This document shows positions 43,223 to 52,042 of a stretch of DNA of 64,000 bases, piece after piece; position 1 is the stretch's first letter; every line of letters starts with the position of its first letter. Position numbers and translations under genes: made by a program. The DNA is from Methanoculleus formosensis (lineage in GTDB: Archaea; Halobacteriota; Methanomicrobia; Methanomicrobiales; Methanoculleaceae). The DNA is taken from contig NZ_VHLL01000002.1 of the NCBI RefSeq assembly GCF_025384765.1, forward strand, positions 62,001-126,000, given 5' to 3'. Below the pieces are notes generated by a model, which was not told where the DNA came from, made no database searches, and worked only from the letters and a program-made list of their open reading frames with translations.

Positions 43223-43329
43223 AGTCGTTGCTCGAAAACCCTCCGGGTTTTCTGGAACTCCGGTTCTACGAACCGTCGCACGTCCCGGCAGTCGCTACTC
43301 GAAAACGCTTCGCATTTTCTCAAACTCCG
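43223..43329. repeat. Direct 40-base repeats, each with a conserved hairpin
   Basis: Copies at 43223-43262 and 43290-43329 agree at 32 of 40 bases. Each carries a small hairpin: GAAAACCC with GGGTTTTC around TCC in the first, GAAAACGC with GCATTTTC around TTC in the second; changes on both arms keep most pairing. They lie in an 840-base stretch after the AlbA gene that otherwise holds only the motif array and a small minus-strand ORF. Confidence 0.65.
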
Positions 43330-43404
43330 CCTGCCTCGCACCTATTGGTGCTCGTGCTCCGGCCCTCCGGCCCATCGCACCCACCGGGGCACGCGTCGTT
43401 CACC

Positions 43405-43590
43405 TCACCCCCTCCCTCGTGTTTCCCCCCGCACCAACCGGGCATAACACCCCTCGCAGAGGCTCGTCTGTGCTTCATGGGAGCGGTAGACTGCTTTTTT
43501 CGTATTGCAGACATCGCACCGGCCGAGCTCGACCTTCACCCGGAGAAACTCCCGGTGATCGAGGACCCCCGATAGGAACTCTTGCGGCAT
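43405..43590 (-). CDS. Small putative zinc-finger protein
   Basis: A 61-residue ORF starting at the ATG at 43590, with GAGGA 3 bases upstream. It contains GRCDVCNTKKAVYRS and then SLCEGCYARLV, a C-x2-C ... C-x2-C arrangement that would bind zinc, as in many short archaeal proteins. The C-terminus is basic. No family can be named, and the gene stands in a region with decayed genes, so it could itself be a fragment. Confidence 0.5.
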   Translation of the reverse strand: MPQEFLSGVLDHREFLRVKVELGRCDVCNTKKAVYRSHEAQTSLCEGCYARLVRGETRGRG

Positions 43591-43674
43591 GGGTCCTCGC
43601 CTTGCATTGCTTTTCAGCGTTCTTCTCCGCCCTCGCCGTCCCGTCGCGGCCTGCCCACGAGAAAATACCCTAGG

Positions 43675-44775
43675 CGATCGAGGCCGATCTTGAAGACGAG
43701 TATGATCTCTGCGCGAGAGCGGGGAGACTGCTCGCAGGAGACTTCCCGGAAGAGGAGTGGGGCATCGCTGCAGACCGGCTTCTGAAAAAGCTGGAAGATA
43801 TCGCCCCGGTACAGGAAGACGGCAGGTTTGCCCCACGATACCGGCGAAATCGCCTCGTAACCATGATCGTGACGGCGCTTGATAAGGCAGGACGAGGCAA
43901 CATGCCTTCGGATGGTGGAGGCCGGCAGAACGAATACCTATCCTGAGCTTGTCGCGCGCCTGCTCCGCGAGGGGCGGCGCGATGAGGCGCTGCAATGGAT
44001 CTATCGGGGCATCCAGGAGACGGAAGAGACGGCTCCCGGCATTGCCGATGAACTCCGGACCATCCTGCGCGAGACATGGGAGAGGGAGGGCGACTGGCCT
44101 GCCGTAACCGCCGTCTGTGCTGAAGCGTTCTTCTACGAACCGACGTACCCGGCCTTCAGGGACCTGGAGGAGGCGGCGCGCCGTGCCGCGGTCCGGGACG
44201 AGGTTAGGGAGGCTGCGATGCGCTACCTGATCAGCGGGGAACGACCCCCGGCAGGAGGTGGTGTAATTTCCGGGGTGCTCCCCGACACGGGTGTGGGGGT
44301 CCGGGCGCCGCGAAGAGGAATCACCGCTCCGGGCGCCGACACGCTTATCGAGATCGCGATTGCAGAGGAGAAACCGGACGAAGTCCTCCGCTGGTACGAC
44401 CAGTGGGAAGAAGTCAAGATTGACCGCTACCTGAGATATAATCTGGAGGACCGAGTCGCGGATGCGGTCGCCGATGCACACCCGGAGCTGGCGATCGCCA
44501 TCTGGAGGAAGAAGGCGGAGAGGCTCATCACCGAAGTCCGCCCGCGGTCGTACGAAGGGTCCCTGCAGTACCTGAGAAAACTGCGGTCAAATACGGAGAC
44601 CCCGGAGTGGGAGGAGTATCTCGGGGAACTGCGGCACAAACACGCGAGAAAAAGGCGGTTCCTTGAGGTGCTCGATCACGCGGAGGACCAGCAGATCGTT
44701 GAAGGATATCCGATTGACCATACGTTAGAAGCACAGGTGTCGTGGTGCCCCCGTAGCGGCGATGTCGAAGGCTGA
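43675..44775 (+). pseudogene. 5'-truncated, frameshifted remnant of a SWIM zinc-finger family-like gene
   Basis: From 43675 the frame reads AIEADLEDEYDLCARAGRLL and on to LVTMIVTALDKAGR at about 43890; there the sequence must change frame to continue as EATCLRMVEAGR and YPELVARLLREGRRDEALQW, which runs to 44775. The helical, TPR-like content and the end YLGELRHKHARKRRFLEVLD resemble the C-terminal half of SWIM zinc-finger family proteins. The SWIM domain itself and any start are missing; a stop (TAG at 43672-43674) closes the frame upstream. The 3' frame alone would give 298 residues from a TTG. Confidence 0.55.
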
Positions 44776-44823
44776 AGCGGATGAGTATTCGAGTGGGGGA
44801 TAGGGCCGAGCCCACGCCTATAT

Positions 44824-44839
44824 AACCTCTGCAGAGGTT
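44824..44839. terminator. 16-base perfect palindrome between convergent genes
   Basis: AACCTCTGCAGAGGTT reads the same on both strands and lies between the end of the rightward SWIM-like pseudogene and the end of the leftward KamA gene. The 3' side continues with a short T-run (GGTTTTG). A bidirectional terminator or a protein site are both possible. Confidence 0.35.
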
Positions 44840-44918
44840 TTGTACCCCGATAACCCCTGCTCCCGCCATCCGCACGGGACAATGACAGATGTGCCGGGCA
44901 TGGCAGGTAAGCTCCCCA

Positions 44919-46124
44919 TCACCCCAGCGTGCACCCCTGTCCCGGCTGCGCCGACGTGTCCGGGGCATCATCTGCCGGCTCCCTCACCCTTCCTTCGTCC
45001 ACCAGCTCCATGTAGTCGTCGAACCAGTAGGCGTCCGGGTTGCTCCGGTAGACCATGAACCGCCCGAGATCCCCCGGGTCTGCCGCCTGGTTGTACTTGA
45101 AGTAGGTGTGCCTGTCCGTCTTCCCGAGCACCTCGATCTTCCCCGTCGCGTGAGAGATCACGAACCGGGCCCGTTTCGCAAGCCCCGAGCATATCGTGCG
45201 GGCCTGCTCGAAGATCCGGTATGACTCCTCCACCGGCACCGCAAACGTCCTGTTGCCGACCGACGGACGACACTGGAAGACGTAGTAAGGGTTCGCGCCG
45301 ATGAACGAGAGTTTGTCGAAGAGCGCCGCAAGCACCTCCGGGTCGTCGTTGATGCCGCGGATGAGCGGCGTCTGGTTCATCACGACCGCCCCGGCTTCCT
45401 GCAGGAGGGCGACCGCCCGGCATGCAGCATCGGTCAGTTCCCTCGGGTGGTTGAACTGCGCCATGATGTAGATACGCTTCTCGTCCATGCTGTAGCCCCG
45501 GATCATGTCGAGCAGCATCGGATCGTTGATGATCCGGAACGGATTGTATGCCGGCATCTTCGTGCCGATCCGGATGATCCCAACATGATCGATCTCGCGG
45601 ATCTGCCGAACGATATCGAGCAGCCGGCCGGTATCGAGGAAGAGGGGATCGCCCCCCGTAAGGAGGACGTTCGTGATCTCCGGATGGTCCCGGATGTAGG
45701 CAAGCCCCGCGGAGATCTCGTTATTCACCTCATGCGCCTCCTCGATGAAGAGGCGCTTGCGGAAACAGTAGCGGCAGAGGCCGCCGCAGACCTCGCTCAC
45801 GAGCAGGAGGGCGGTCTCACGGTATTTATGCTGCAGCCCCGGAGCCCGGGTATACCGGCGCTCTGAGGACGGGTCAAGCTCCCCCCAGGGCTCAAGCTCC
45901 TCGACGGTCGGCACGATCAACCGACGGATAGGGTCGGCCGGATCGTCCCAGTCGATCAGCGAGAGGTAATAGTCGTTCGCACGGAACGCAAAGAGGTCGG
46001 TCACCTCCGCAAGGCGGGCGCGCTCCTCCGGACCGAGACCGGGAACCGAATCGAGCGACGAGAGGTAGATCGGGTTTACGGTCTCCTCCCCGATCGTATT
46101 CTGGATATCGTATGTCGTGTTCAT
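44919..46124 (-). CDS. KamA-family radical SAM aminomutase (lysine 2,3-aminomutase-like)
   Basis: A 401-residue PLP- and SAM-dependent enzyme. It has the radical SAM motif CGGLCRYCFRKR, LLTGGDPLFL, the arm LIRGINDDPEVL, and the C-terminal half with FQCRPSVGNRTF. In methanogens the AblA member converts lysine to beta-lysine for the osmolyte N-epsilon-acetyl-beta-lysine, but the partner acetyltransferase AblB is not in the window, and other KamA-type branches exist, so the substrate is left open. The ATG at 46124 follows AGGAGGT at 5 bases, one of the strongest ribosome-binding sites here, and is preferred to 46145. Confidence 0.85.
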   Translation of the reverse strand: MNTTYDIQNTIGEETVNPIYLSSLDSVPGLGPEERARLAEVTDLFAFRANDYYLSLIDWDDPADPIRRLIVPTVEELEPWGELDPSSERRYTRAPGLQHKYRETALLLVSEVCGGLCRYCFRKRLFIEEAHEVNNEISAGLAYIRDHPEITNVLLTGGDPLFLDTGRLLDIVRQIREIDHVGIIRIGTKMPAYNPFRIINDPMLLDMIRGYSMDEKRIYIMAQFNHPRELTDAACRAVALLQEAGAVVMNQTPLIRGINDDPEVLAALFDKLSFIGANPYYVFQCRPSVGNRTFAVPVEESYRIFEQARTICSGLAKRARFVISHATGKIEVLGKTDRHTYFKYNQAADPGDLGRFMVYRSNPDAYWFDDYMELVDEGRVREPADDAPDTSAQPGQGCTLG

Positions 46125-46404
46125 GGAGTACCTCCTGGCCGACACTCTCCAGTGCAGGAAACAATCCGCTAACTGCCGGGGACAGGTGCACGAGAGCAGA
46201 GATCGTGAATGAAATCCGATCTACGCAAAGGTTCATGAGAGTTTCATGTTCTCATGCAGGAAACCGTCGCTCCGACATGCGTCATTGAGTGTCGGATTAT
46301 GTATTGCAACTCAAAAGGGTTCTGAGAATATTTATAATTTCGGTTGGGGGCGAGATGCTACCGGAGCAGCGTCCGCCTCCCTATTTAAAGCGGCGGGTGC
46401 CGTA

Positions 46405-46779
46405 TCACTTCTTCTTCCTGGCCATGGAGAGGATATCCACAACATATTTACCTTCTTTTTCCAGCCCGACGACGACCTCGTCGGACCGGGCCAATTTATC
46501 GATGTTCAGTTCGTACGAACCGGGACCGAGGATACGGATACTCTCGATCCGCTCAAAGACCTCGATCTCCTCCTTTCGCCGGTCCCGCTGGACCTCAAGC
46601 ACGTTCTCTCCGGTATCCAGGGCGATCTCATCGATGCTCTTCTCCTTCAGCACATCGTCGTGCCGTTCGGCCTCACGGATGTAGAGAAACTTCTTCCCGC
46701 CGCAACTCGGACATCCTTTCAGTATCTTTGTCGAACCGTCCTCGAACTCCCTGCCGCATTGTGTGCACTTGTGAGGCAT
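46405..46779 (-). CDS. Zinc-ribbon protein (DUF2072 / COG3364-like)
   Basis: A 124-residue protein starting with a zinc ribbon: HKCTQCGREF and GCPSCGGKKF hold two C-x2-C pairs. The rest is a helical linker and a C-terminal strand-rich domain (SYELNIDKLARSDEVVVGL). It is the third gene of the conserved archaeal trio Era-like GTPase - DUF2073 - DUF2072. The function is unknown; RNA or ribosome contact is a guess based on the GTPase partner. Confidence 0.8.
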   Translation of the reverse strand: MPHKCTQCGREFEDGSTKILKGCPSCGGKKFLYIREAERHDDVLKEKSIDEIALDTGENVLEVQRDRRKEEIEVFERIESIRILGPGSYELNIDKLARSDEVVVGLEKEGKYVVDILSMARKKK

Positions 46780-46800
46780 CCCTTCACCCCCGCTGTCCGT

Positions 46801-47175
46801 TCATCTCGACGAGGAGACCCATGCACTGATGAGATCCTTCTCCTTCTTGAGTGTCTTGAGCTGGTTCGCCGGCCCGATCACGGTCAAACGGGACTCGGAG
46901 CGTTTCCCGCCAAGAAGTTTCGACAGGAAACCGCCCTGAACATCCTTGATCGGATAGGTCTCCATCTCGATCCCGGAGAACCCGTCCGGCGCGATCTCCC
47001 GCATCGTGATCTCGATGAGCTTGCTCTGCTCCTCCGGCGCAAGGCCCTTCTCCAGGATAACGATGTTTCCTTCCATAACGTCATCGAGGATCAGGCGGAT
47101 CTTCTCCATCGACGTGAGGCGATCGAGACGTTCCGCAGAGATCAGATCGATTTGTACACCCTGTATCATCTCCAT
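46801..47175 (-). CDS. DUF2073 protein
   Basis: A 124-residue soluble protein (GVQIDLISAERLDRL; GNIVILEKGLAPEEQSKLIE; a C-terminal strand-helix with RLTVIGPANQL). It is always found, as far as I know, next to the archaeal Era-like GTPase, and its start overlaps the GTPase stop (TGATG at 47173-47177). Role unknown; it may be a regulatory partner of the GTPase. Confidence 0.85.
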   Translation of the reverse strand: MEMIQGVQIDLISAERLDRLTSMEKIRLILDDVMEGNIVILEKGLAPEEQSKLIEITMREIAPDGFSGIEMETYPIKDVQGGFLSKLLGGKRSESRLTVIGPANQLKTLKKEKDLISAWVSSSR

Positions 47176-47816
47176 CACCCGAAATATGTCGTCATCTTCT
47201 CGTACAACTCATCCACGTTGTTCCCTTCAAGACCCGATATGGAGATGACCGGATGCTGGGGGAACGCACTCTTGATCCGCGCGGCGGACGCATCAGGGAG
47301 ATCGTTCTTGTTCGCGACGATCACGACCGGGAGTTTCCGGCTCTCGATGATCCCGATGAGCATGATGTTCACCTGCTGGAACGGGTCCTGCGTGGAATCG
47401 AGCATATAGATGACGCCGTCGATATCCTCGCGGAGCCAGTGCATCGCCTCGGCAACGCCTTCGGTCGCCTCCCGGGCCCGCTTGACCGCCTCCTCCTTCT
47501 CGATACCGTACTCGACGAACTCGTTGTAATCGATCTTGGTCGTCACGCCGGGGGTATCGACGATGTCGATGGTGACCGAGCCGCCGTTCTGCCCGGTGAT
47601 GGTGATATCCTCTTTACGCCGGACGCGCCGGGTTTCATGCGGCACCTCGCTGACCGGGCCGACCGCATCGCCGACCCAATCCCGCACAATCCGATTCGCA
47701 AGTGTGGTCTTACCGGCATTGGGAGGGCCGTAGATCCCGATGCGAAAGGTTCGCTTCCTAAAGAGCGCCTTCAATAGCCCCGAGATCTTTCTTTTAGTAC
47801 GAACAAAGAACGTCAT
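47175..47816 (-). CDS. Era-like GTP-binding protein
   Basis: A 213-residue P-loop GTPase. G1 YGPPNAGKTTL at about residues 29-39, switch I Thr in ETRRV, G3 DIVDTPGV, G4 ANKND and G5-like SISGLEGNN are visible. An N-terminal basic helix precedes the G domain. It lacks the KH domain of bacterial Era. It heads the operon with the DUF2073 and zinc-ribbon genes. The promoter on the minus strand is AT-rich (about 47870-47895). Confidence 0.92.
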   Translation of the reverse strand: MTFFVRTKRKISGLLKALFRKRTFRIGIYGPPNAGKTTLANRIVRDWVGDAVGPVSEVPHETRRVRRKEDITITGQNGGSVTIDIVDTPGVTTKIDYNEFVEYGIEKEEAVKRAREATEGVAEAMHWLREDIDGVIYMLDSTQDPFQQVNIMLIGIIESRKLPVVIVANKNDLPDASAARIKSAFPQHPVISISGLEGNNVDELYEKMTTYFG

Positions 47817-47954
47817 TAAGCTCCCTCAGGCAGGCAGGAATTGCCTGTACTTAAGTGAGATGTGGCACTCACAAATAAATATAATTATATGTTCCGTCCG
47901 GCTGATTCTCCCTAATTTTTGCAGACAAACAACTTTCCCGGTGCGAGAGAATTC

Positions 47955-47962
47955 TTTTATAC
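47955..47962 (+). promoter_or_regulatory. Promoter of the five-gene CBS operon
   Basis: TTTTATAC lies about 70 bases before the first CBS start at 48030, giving a leader of about 45 bases that ends in AGGAGAATACC. The leader and the divergent GTPase promoter share a 210-base AT-rich region, the most AT-rich stretch near these genes. Confidence 0.5.
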
Positions 47963-48029
47963 TGCTGAAACCTAGATAGACTTGCACCTGGAAAATTAGC
48001 CCTAATTGCGACCAGTTCAGGAGAATACC

Positions 48030-48593
48030 ATGATGAATAATAGTGATACCATCCGCTTCGAGACACGCATACCGGTCAGGGAGGTCATGCAGAGTCATCC
48101 GATAACCATCGATGTCGGTGAGACTGTCGCCCGGGCGGCGCAAGCCATGTGCCGCAACGAGGTAGGGAGTTGCATCGTCCTGCAGAACAACCTGCCCACC
48201 GGGATCGTCACGGAAGAGGATATCAACTGCAAAGTCGTGGCTAAAGATTTAAAACCGGGTGAAGTCCACGTCAGCAAGATCATGAGCACGCCTCTGATCA
48301 CGATCGGTGCCGAGAAGCTGGTCGGGGATGCCGCGGGAATGATGGTGAAGCATCGTGTCCGCAGGCTCCCGGTCGTCGAAGACCAGGTGGTCATCGGGAT
48401 CGTGACCGTTCGGGACATCCTCACCGTCGCGGCCGAAGTAAACGAACTTCTCGCGGATCTCATCGAGATCAACCGCGAAGAAGAGTACGCCATGGGCGTA
48501 TGTGACCGATGCGGGAATCTGTCCGATGACCTGTCAAGGGTCGACAACCTTATGCTCTGCCCCGTCTGTCGGGAAGAGGAGCAGTTGTTATGA
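48030..48593 (+). CDS. CBS-pair protein with C-terminal zinc ribbon (CBS operon gene 1)
   Basis: A 187-residue protein with two CBS domains (residues about 12-68 and 80-138, for example REVMQSHPITIDVGE and SKIMSTPLITIGAE) and a C-terminal zinc ribbon GVCDRCGNLS ... LCPVCREEE. A pair of CBS domains normally forms one adenosyl-nucleotide binding (Bateman) module. The zinc ribbon suggests protein or nucleic-acid contact. The ATG at 48030 follows AGGAG; the longer frame to 48006 lacks this. It overlaps gene 2 by 4 bases. Confidence 0.9.
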   Translation: MMNNSDTIRFETRIPVREVMQSHPITIDVGETVARAAQAMCRNEVGSCIVLQNNLPTGIVTEEDINCKVVAKDLKPGEVHVSKIMSTPLITIGAEKLVGDAAGMMVKHRVRRLPVVEDQVVIGIVTVRDILTVAAEVNELLADLIEINREEEYAMGVCDRCGNLSDDLSRVDNLMLCPVCREEEQLL

Positions 48594-49345
48594 AGGTGGC
48601 CTCAGACCTGATGGTGGACATCCCCACCCTGCATTACGACGATTACGTCACAAAAGCAAGGAGCGTCCTCAGAGACGACGTCTTTCGCGAGGTCTACGTC
48701 GTAGACGAGAAGGGCCGTCTGAAAGGGTATCTTGACATCTCCGACGTCCTGCGAGTCGTGGACACCAAATCGAACGTCACGATCAAGGGGTTCGTCCGGG
48801 AGGCCGCCCGGGTCGGCCCGGGGACCTCCCTTGCGGAGGCGGGCGTCGCGATCCTGAACGCCCGCACAAACAGCGCTGCAGTGGTCGACGAAGACGGCGT
48901 ATACCAGGGAGGGGTGCTCTTCTCCGAACTCTTCCCCGTCCTGATCTCGCGCCGCACCATCCCCGGCAGGGTCGAGGACGCCATGTCGCGAGAGCCCGTC
49001 ACCTCCGCGCCGGACGAGCCCATACACCGCATCTACAGCCTGATCGTCACAAGCGGATTTACTGCATTCCCGGTGGTGCAGAAGAACGAGACTATCGGCG
49101 TAGTCTCCCGCCGCGATCTCCTGCGCGCCGGGAATGTCCGCATATCGGTGAAGAACCAGGCGGACACCACCGTCGAGCGAGTGATGACGACGCCCGTCAT
49201 CTCGGTGACGCCGGACGACACGATAGCGGCGGCGAGCCGGCTGATGGTCGAGCACGATGTCAGCATGCTCCCGGTCGTCGACGAGAAGAAGCGGCTAGCC
49301 GGCGTTATCGACCGGCATGATGTCCTCAGCGGCCGCCTGCCCTGA
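48590..49345 (+). CDS. Four-CBS-domain protein (CBS operon gene 2)
   Basis: A 251-residue protein composed of four CBS units (about 5-55, 62-115, 124-178 and 190-247); the last two carry the usual EDAMSREPVTSAPDEPI and ERVMTTPVISVTPDDTI starts, the first two are more divergent. No catalytic or DNA-binding domain is attached. The ATG lies inside the end of gene 1 (ATGA), so translation is coupled. Probable ligand is AMP, ATP or SAM, as in archaeal CBS proteins; not shown here. Confidence 0.9.
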   Translation: MKVASDLMVDIPTLHYDDYVTKARSVLRDDVFREVYVVDEKGRLKGYLDISDVLRVVDTKSNVTIKGFVREAARVGPGTSLAEAGVAILNARTNSAAVVDEDGVYQGGVLFSELFPVLISRRTIPGRVEDAMSREPVTSAPDEPIHRIYSLIVTSGFTAFPVVQKNETIGVVSRRDLLRAGNVRISVKNQADTTVERVMTTPVISVTPDDTIAAASRLMVEHDVSMLPVVDEKKRLAGVIDRHDVLSGRLP

Positions 49346-49379
49346 GGAAGACTCACCACCCCAATTTCAAAGGAGTGAT

Positions 49380-50330
49380 ATGATGCAACCCAACTCGAAT
49401 AATTCGGATAAGAGACCGGCCGACCGGCTCTTGAAGATGCCGGGCAAACGCGAACGCGGGCCGGTCGACTTCAAGACGAAGATCGCCGAGCACGAAGGCG
49501 AGATCATGGCGATCGCCACAAGGGACGTCGTCGTGGCGCAACAGACGACCACGATCATCCAGGCGGTCGAGATCATGACCCGGGAAGGGTTCCGCAGGCT
49601 GCCGGTCGTCGACGCGGGGACGCGCCATCTCCGGGGGATCGTGACCGTCGGCGACATCATCAACTTCATGGGCGGCGGCGACAAGTTCAACCTCGTGCAG
49701 GTGAAGCACGCCGGGAACTTCCTCGCGGCCATCAACGAGGGGCTCCGCGAGATCATGACGCCGCACCTGGTCACGATGCCTGTAACCGGAACCATCGGCG
49801 ACGCGGTTGATATCATCGTCAACAGAAATATCGGCGGGATCCCCATCACCGACGCCGAAGGGGAGCTGAAGGGGATCGTGACCGAACGCGACGTGATGAA
49901 GGTGCTCGCCACCGAGAACTCGAGCCGCAGGGCGGAAGATATCATGAACGCTTCGGTGCGCGTCACCGCACCCGACACACCTATCGGCAAGGTCTGCCGG
50001 GAGATGGTGAAATGCCGGTTCAGACGCCTTCCGGTTGTTGCCGACGACGTCCTCTGCGGGATCGTCACCGCCACCGACGTCATGAGTTATCTCGGGAAGG
50101 GCAAGGCCTTCGAGCGGCTGACGACCGGGGACTCCGCCGAGGTGATGGGGGTGCCGGTGCGCTCGCTCCTCTCCGGGGAACTGCACACCATCACGCCTGA
50201 GCGGAACATCCACGAGATCGCCCTCGAGATGATCCGGCGGCGGGTCGGGGCGCTCCCGGTCATAGAGGACTCGCACCTTGTCGGTCTCGTAACGGAGTAC
50301 GACCTTGTGAAAGCGTTTTCTGAGGAGTGA
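49380..50330 (+). CDS. Four-CBS-domain protein with basic N-terminal extension (CBS operon gene 3)
   Basis: A 316-residue protein. The first 40 residues are polar and basic (DRLLKMPGKRERGPVDFKTK), then four CBS units follow, with recognisable starts REIMTPHLVTMPVTG and AEDIMNASVRVTAPD and the repeated GIVT-x-x-DV end. AGGAGTGAT precedes two adjacent ATGs at 49380 and 49383. The basic extension might contact nucleic acid. Thirty-four bases separate it from gene 2. Confidence 0.9.
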   Translation: MMQPNSNNSDKRPADRLLKMPGKRERGPVDFKTKIAEHEGEIMAIATRDVVVAQQTTTIIQAVEIMTREGFRRLPVVDAGTRHLRGIVTVGDIINFMGGGDKFNLVQVKHAGNFLAAINEGLREIMTPHLVTMPVTGTIGDAVDIIVNRNIGGIPITDAEGELKGIVTERDVMKVLATENSSRRAEDIMNASVRVTAPDTPIGKVCREMVKCRFRRLPVVADDVLCGIVTATDVMSYLGKGKAFERLTTGDSAEVMGVPVRSLLSGELHTITPERNIHEIALEMIRRRVGALPVIEDSHLVGLVTEYDLVKAFSEE

Positions 50331-50337
50331 TGCGAAG

Positions 50338-51177
50338 ATGCGAGCTATAGACGTGATGGCATCTCCGGTGTACGTCGTTGCACCGACCGACAACGTCGCC
50401 TATGCGCGAAACCTCATGCTCAAACACCGGGTGTCGAGGCTGCCCGTCATGGAAGGGGACGAACTCCGGGGCATCCTCACCAAGAAGGATATCGCGTACC
50501 GGCTCAGGCAGACGGAACCGATGTGGCGGCGGCGCCCGATCGACCGGATCCCGGTCAGTATCCTGATGGCGCCCGACCCGATCACGGTAGCGCCACAGAC
50601 CGGCGTCCGCGATATCGCGGCCATCATGCTGGATAAGGACATCTCCGGGGTCCCCGTCGTCGAAGAGGGCAGGGTGGCCGGCATCGTCACCAAACTGGAC
50701 GTGATGCGTTCTGCCCATATCCGCGGGCTCACCGCCAGGGTCGACGAGGTTATGGAGGATGCGGTCACGGTGAACCGGTATCACTCGCTTGACCACGTCA
50801 TCGACACGATAAAGGGAAAAAACGATAAACTTATTGTCGTTAACGACAATGGAAGCCTTGCCGGCATAATTACGGAGAGCAACCTCGCATTTTACGAGTA
50901 TCTGGACGAGCGGATGAACCTGCCCAGGAAAGATGTTACTCACCTCAGGAAGGAGGCGCCGGCGGGGCAGAAACGCTTCAGATACGTCGTTGAGGTATCG
51001 GCAGTTGCAGAAGACATCATGAGCCGCCCGGTCATCACCGTCTCCCCCGGTGCATCCCTCCAGGATGCTGTCGGGCTGATGCTGGAGCACCAGATCAACA
51101 GCCTCGTCGTCGTGGAGGACGACGATATCCGGGGCGTGCTCAAGAGAGATGATATCATCAAGGAAGTGGCAAAATGA
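50338..51177 (+). CDS. Four-CBS-domain protein (CBS operon gene 4)
   Basis: A 279-residue protein of four CBS units: MRAIDVMASPVYVVAPTD, SILMAPDPITVAPQT, VDEVMEDAVTVNRYH and EDIMSRPVITVSPGA mark their starts; RLPVMEGDELRGIL-type strands mark the ends. A 30-residue charged linker (about 195-225) splits the third and fourth. The gene is 7 bases after gene 3, and its end overlaps gene 5 by 4 bases. Confidence 0.9.
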   Translation: MRAIDVMASPVYVVAPTDNVAYARNLMLKHRVSRLPVMEGDELRGILTKKDIAYRLRQTEPMWRRRPIDRIPVSILMAPDPITVAPQTGVRDIAAIMLDKDISGVPVVEEGRVAGIVTKLDVMRSAHIRGLTARVDEVMEDAVTVNRYHSLDHVIDTIKGKNDKLIVVNDNGSLAGIITESNLAFYEYLDERMNLPRKDVTHLRKEAPAGQKRFRYVVEVSAVAEDIMSRPVITVSPGASLQDAVGLMLEHQINSLVVVEDDDIRGVLKRDDIIKEVAK

Positions 51178-51956
51178 GCGACAGATTTCAGGTACTTGTC
51201 AAAGACGTGATGGCAAAACCGATCACCATCGCGAAGTCCGCCTTTGTCAGCGAAGCGCTCGATAAGATGCTCGGTGAGGGCGTCGATCCGCTTATCGTGA
51301 CCAACAACGGCACGGTCATCGGAACGACGTCCCGCGCAGCAATCGCCGAGACGCTCGGGAGCAGGAAGACCCAGGCGCTGAAGGCCACATCCATTCATGT
51401 CGCGAACACGGTCGAGGAGAACTTCACCTCCGCGTATCCCGACCAGAGCATCGACATCCTGGTACCGTTGCTCCAGCACTACAAGCTGGTCGTGGTCTTC
51501 GATGCCGAGCACCGCCTGATCGGGCAGGTGACGGCGGGTGATCTCTTGAAGGTGCTCCGTCCGGCAGGCGGCACCCTCGAAGTTATGGAACCGGCGTACA
51601 CCATCCAGAGCGAGGAGCGCGCCGTCCACCTCCGCCGCAGGATGCTTGACGGAGAGATCAACCGCTTCATCGTGGAGGACGGGGACACCGTCCTCGGCAT
51701 CGTCACGGAGACCGATGTCGCGAAGGCGCTCCACGCGCTGAAGGATATCGTGGAGGATACCCGGCAGGAGTACCGGATCAGGAACCTGCTCGTGCGGGAC
51801 ATCATGACCACGCCCCTGATCTCGATGGACGCGAATACGGACGTCTCCGAGATCATCGACCTGATGCTCAAGAAGAACATCAGTTCCGTCCCGATCAAGC
51901 AGAACAACAGGATCGCGGGCGTCGTGACCCGGAACTCGCTCGTGCAGGCCCTGTGA
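51174..51956 (+). CDS. Four-CBS-domain protein (CBS operon gene 5)
   Basis: A 260-residue protein with four CBS units; the clearest are the first (VKDVMAKPITIAKSAF) and the last (VRDIMTTPLISMDANTDVS), with the middle two more divergent. It is the last gene of the run, and a 546-base gene-free region follows. Together the five genes encode 18 CBS domains with no attached enzyme, channel or kinase. Confidence 0.9.
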   Translation: MSDRFQVLVKDVMAKPITIAKSAFVSEALDKMLGEGVDPLIVTNNGTVIGTTSRAAIAETLGSRKTQALKATSIHVANTVEENFTSAYPDQSIDILVPLLQHYKLVVVFDAEHRLIGQVTAGDLLKVLRPAGGTLEVMEPAYTIQSEERAVHLRRRMLDGEINRFIVEDGDTVLGIVTETDVAKALHALKDIVEDTRQEYRIRNLLVRDIMTTPLISMDANTDVSEIIDLMLKKNISSVPIKQNNRIAGVVTRNSLVQAL

Positions 51957-52042
51957 AGCGGCCGGATACTACTACACTTTTTTTGCGGGCGCGGGGATTT
52001 TTGGGGCAACGCTATCTCCTGTAGTTGTAAACCAGCCCTGGT

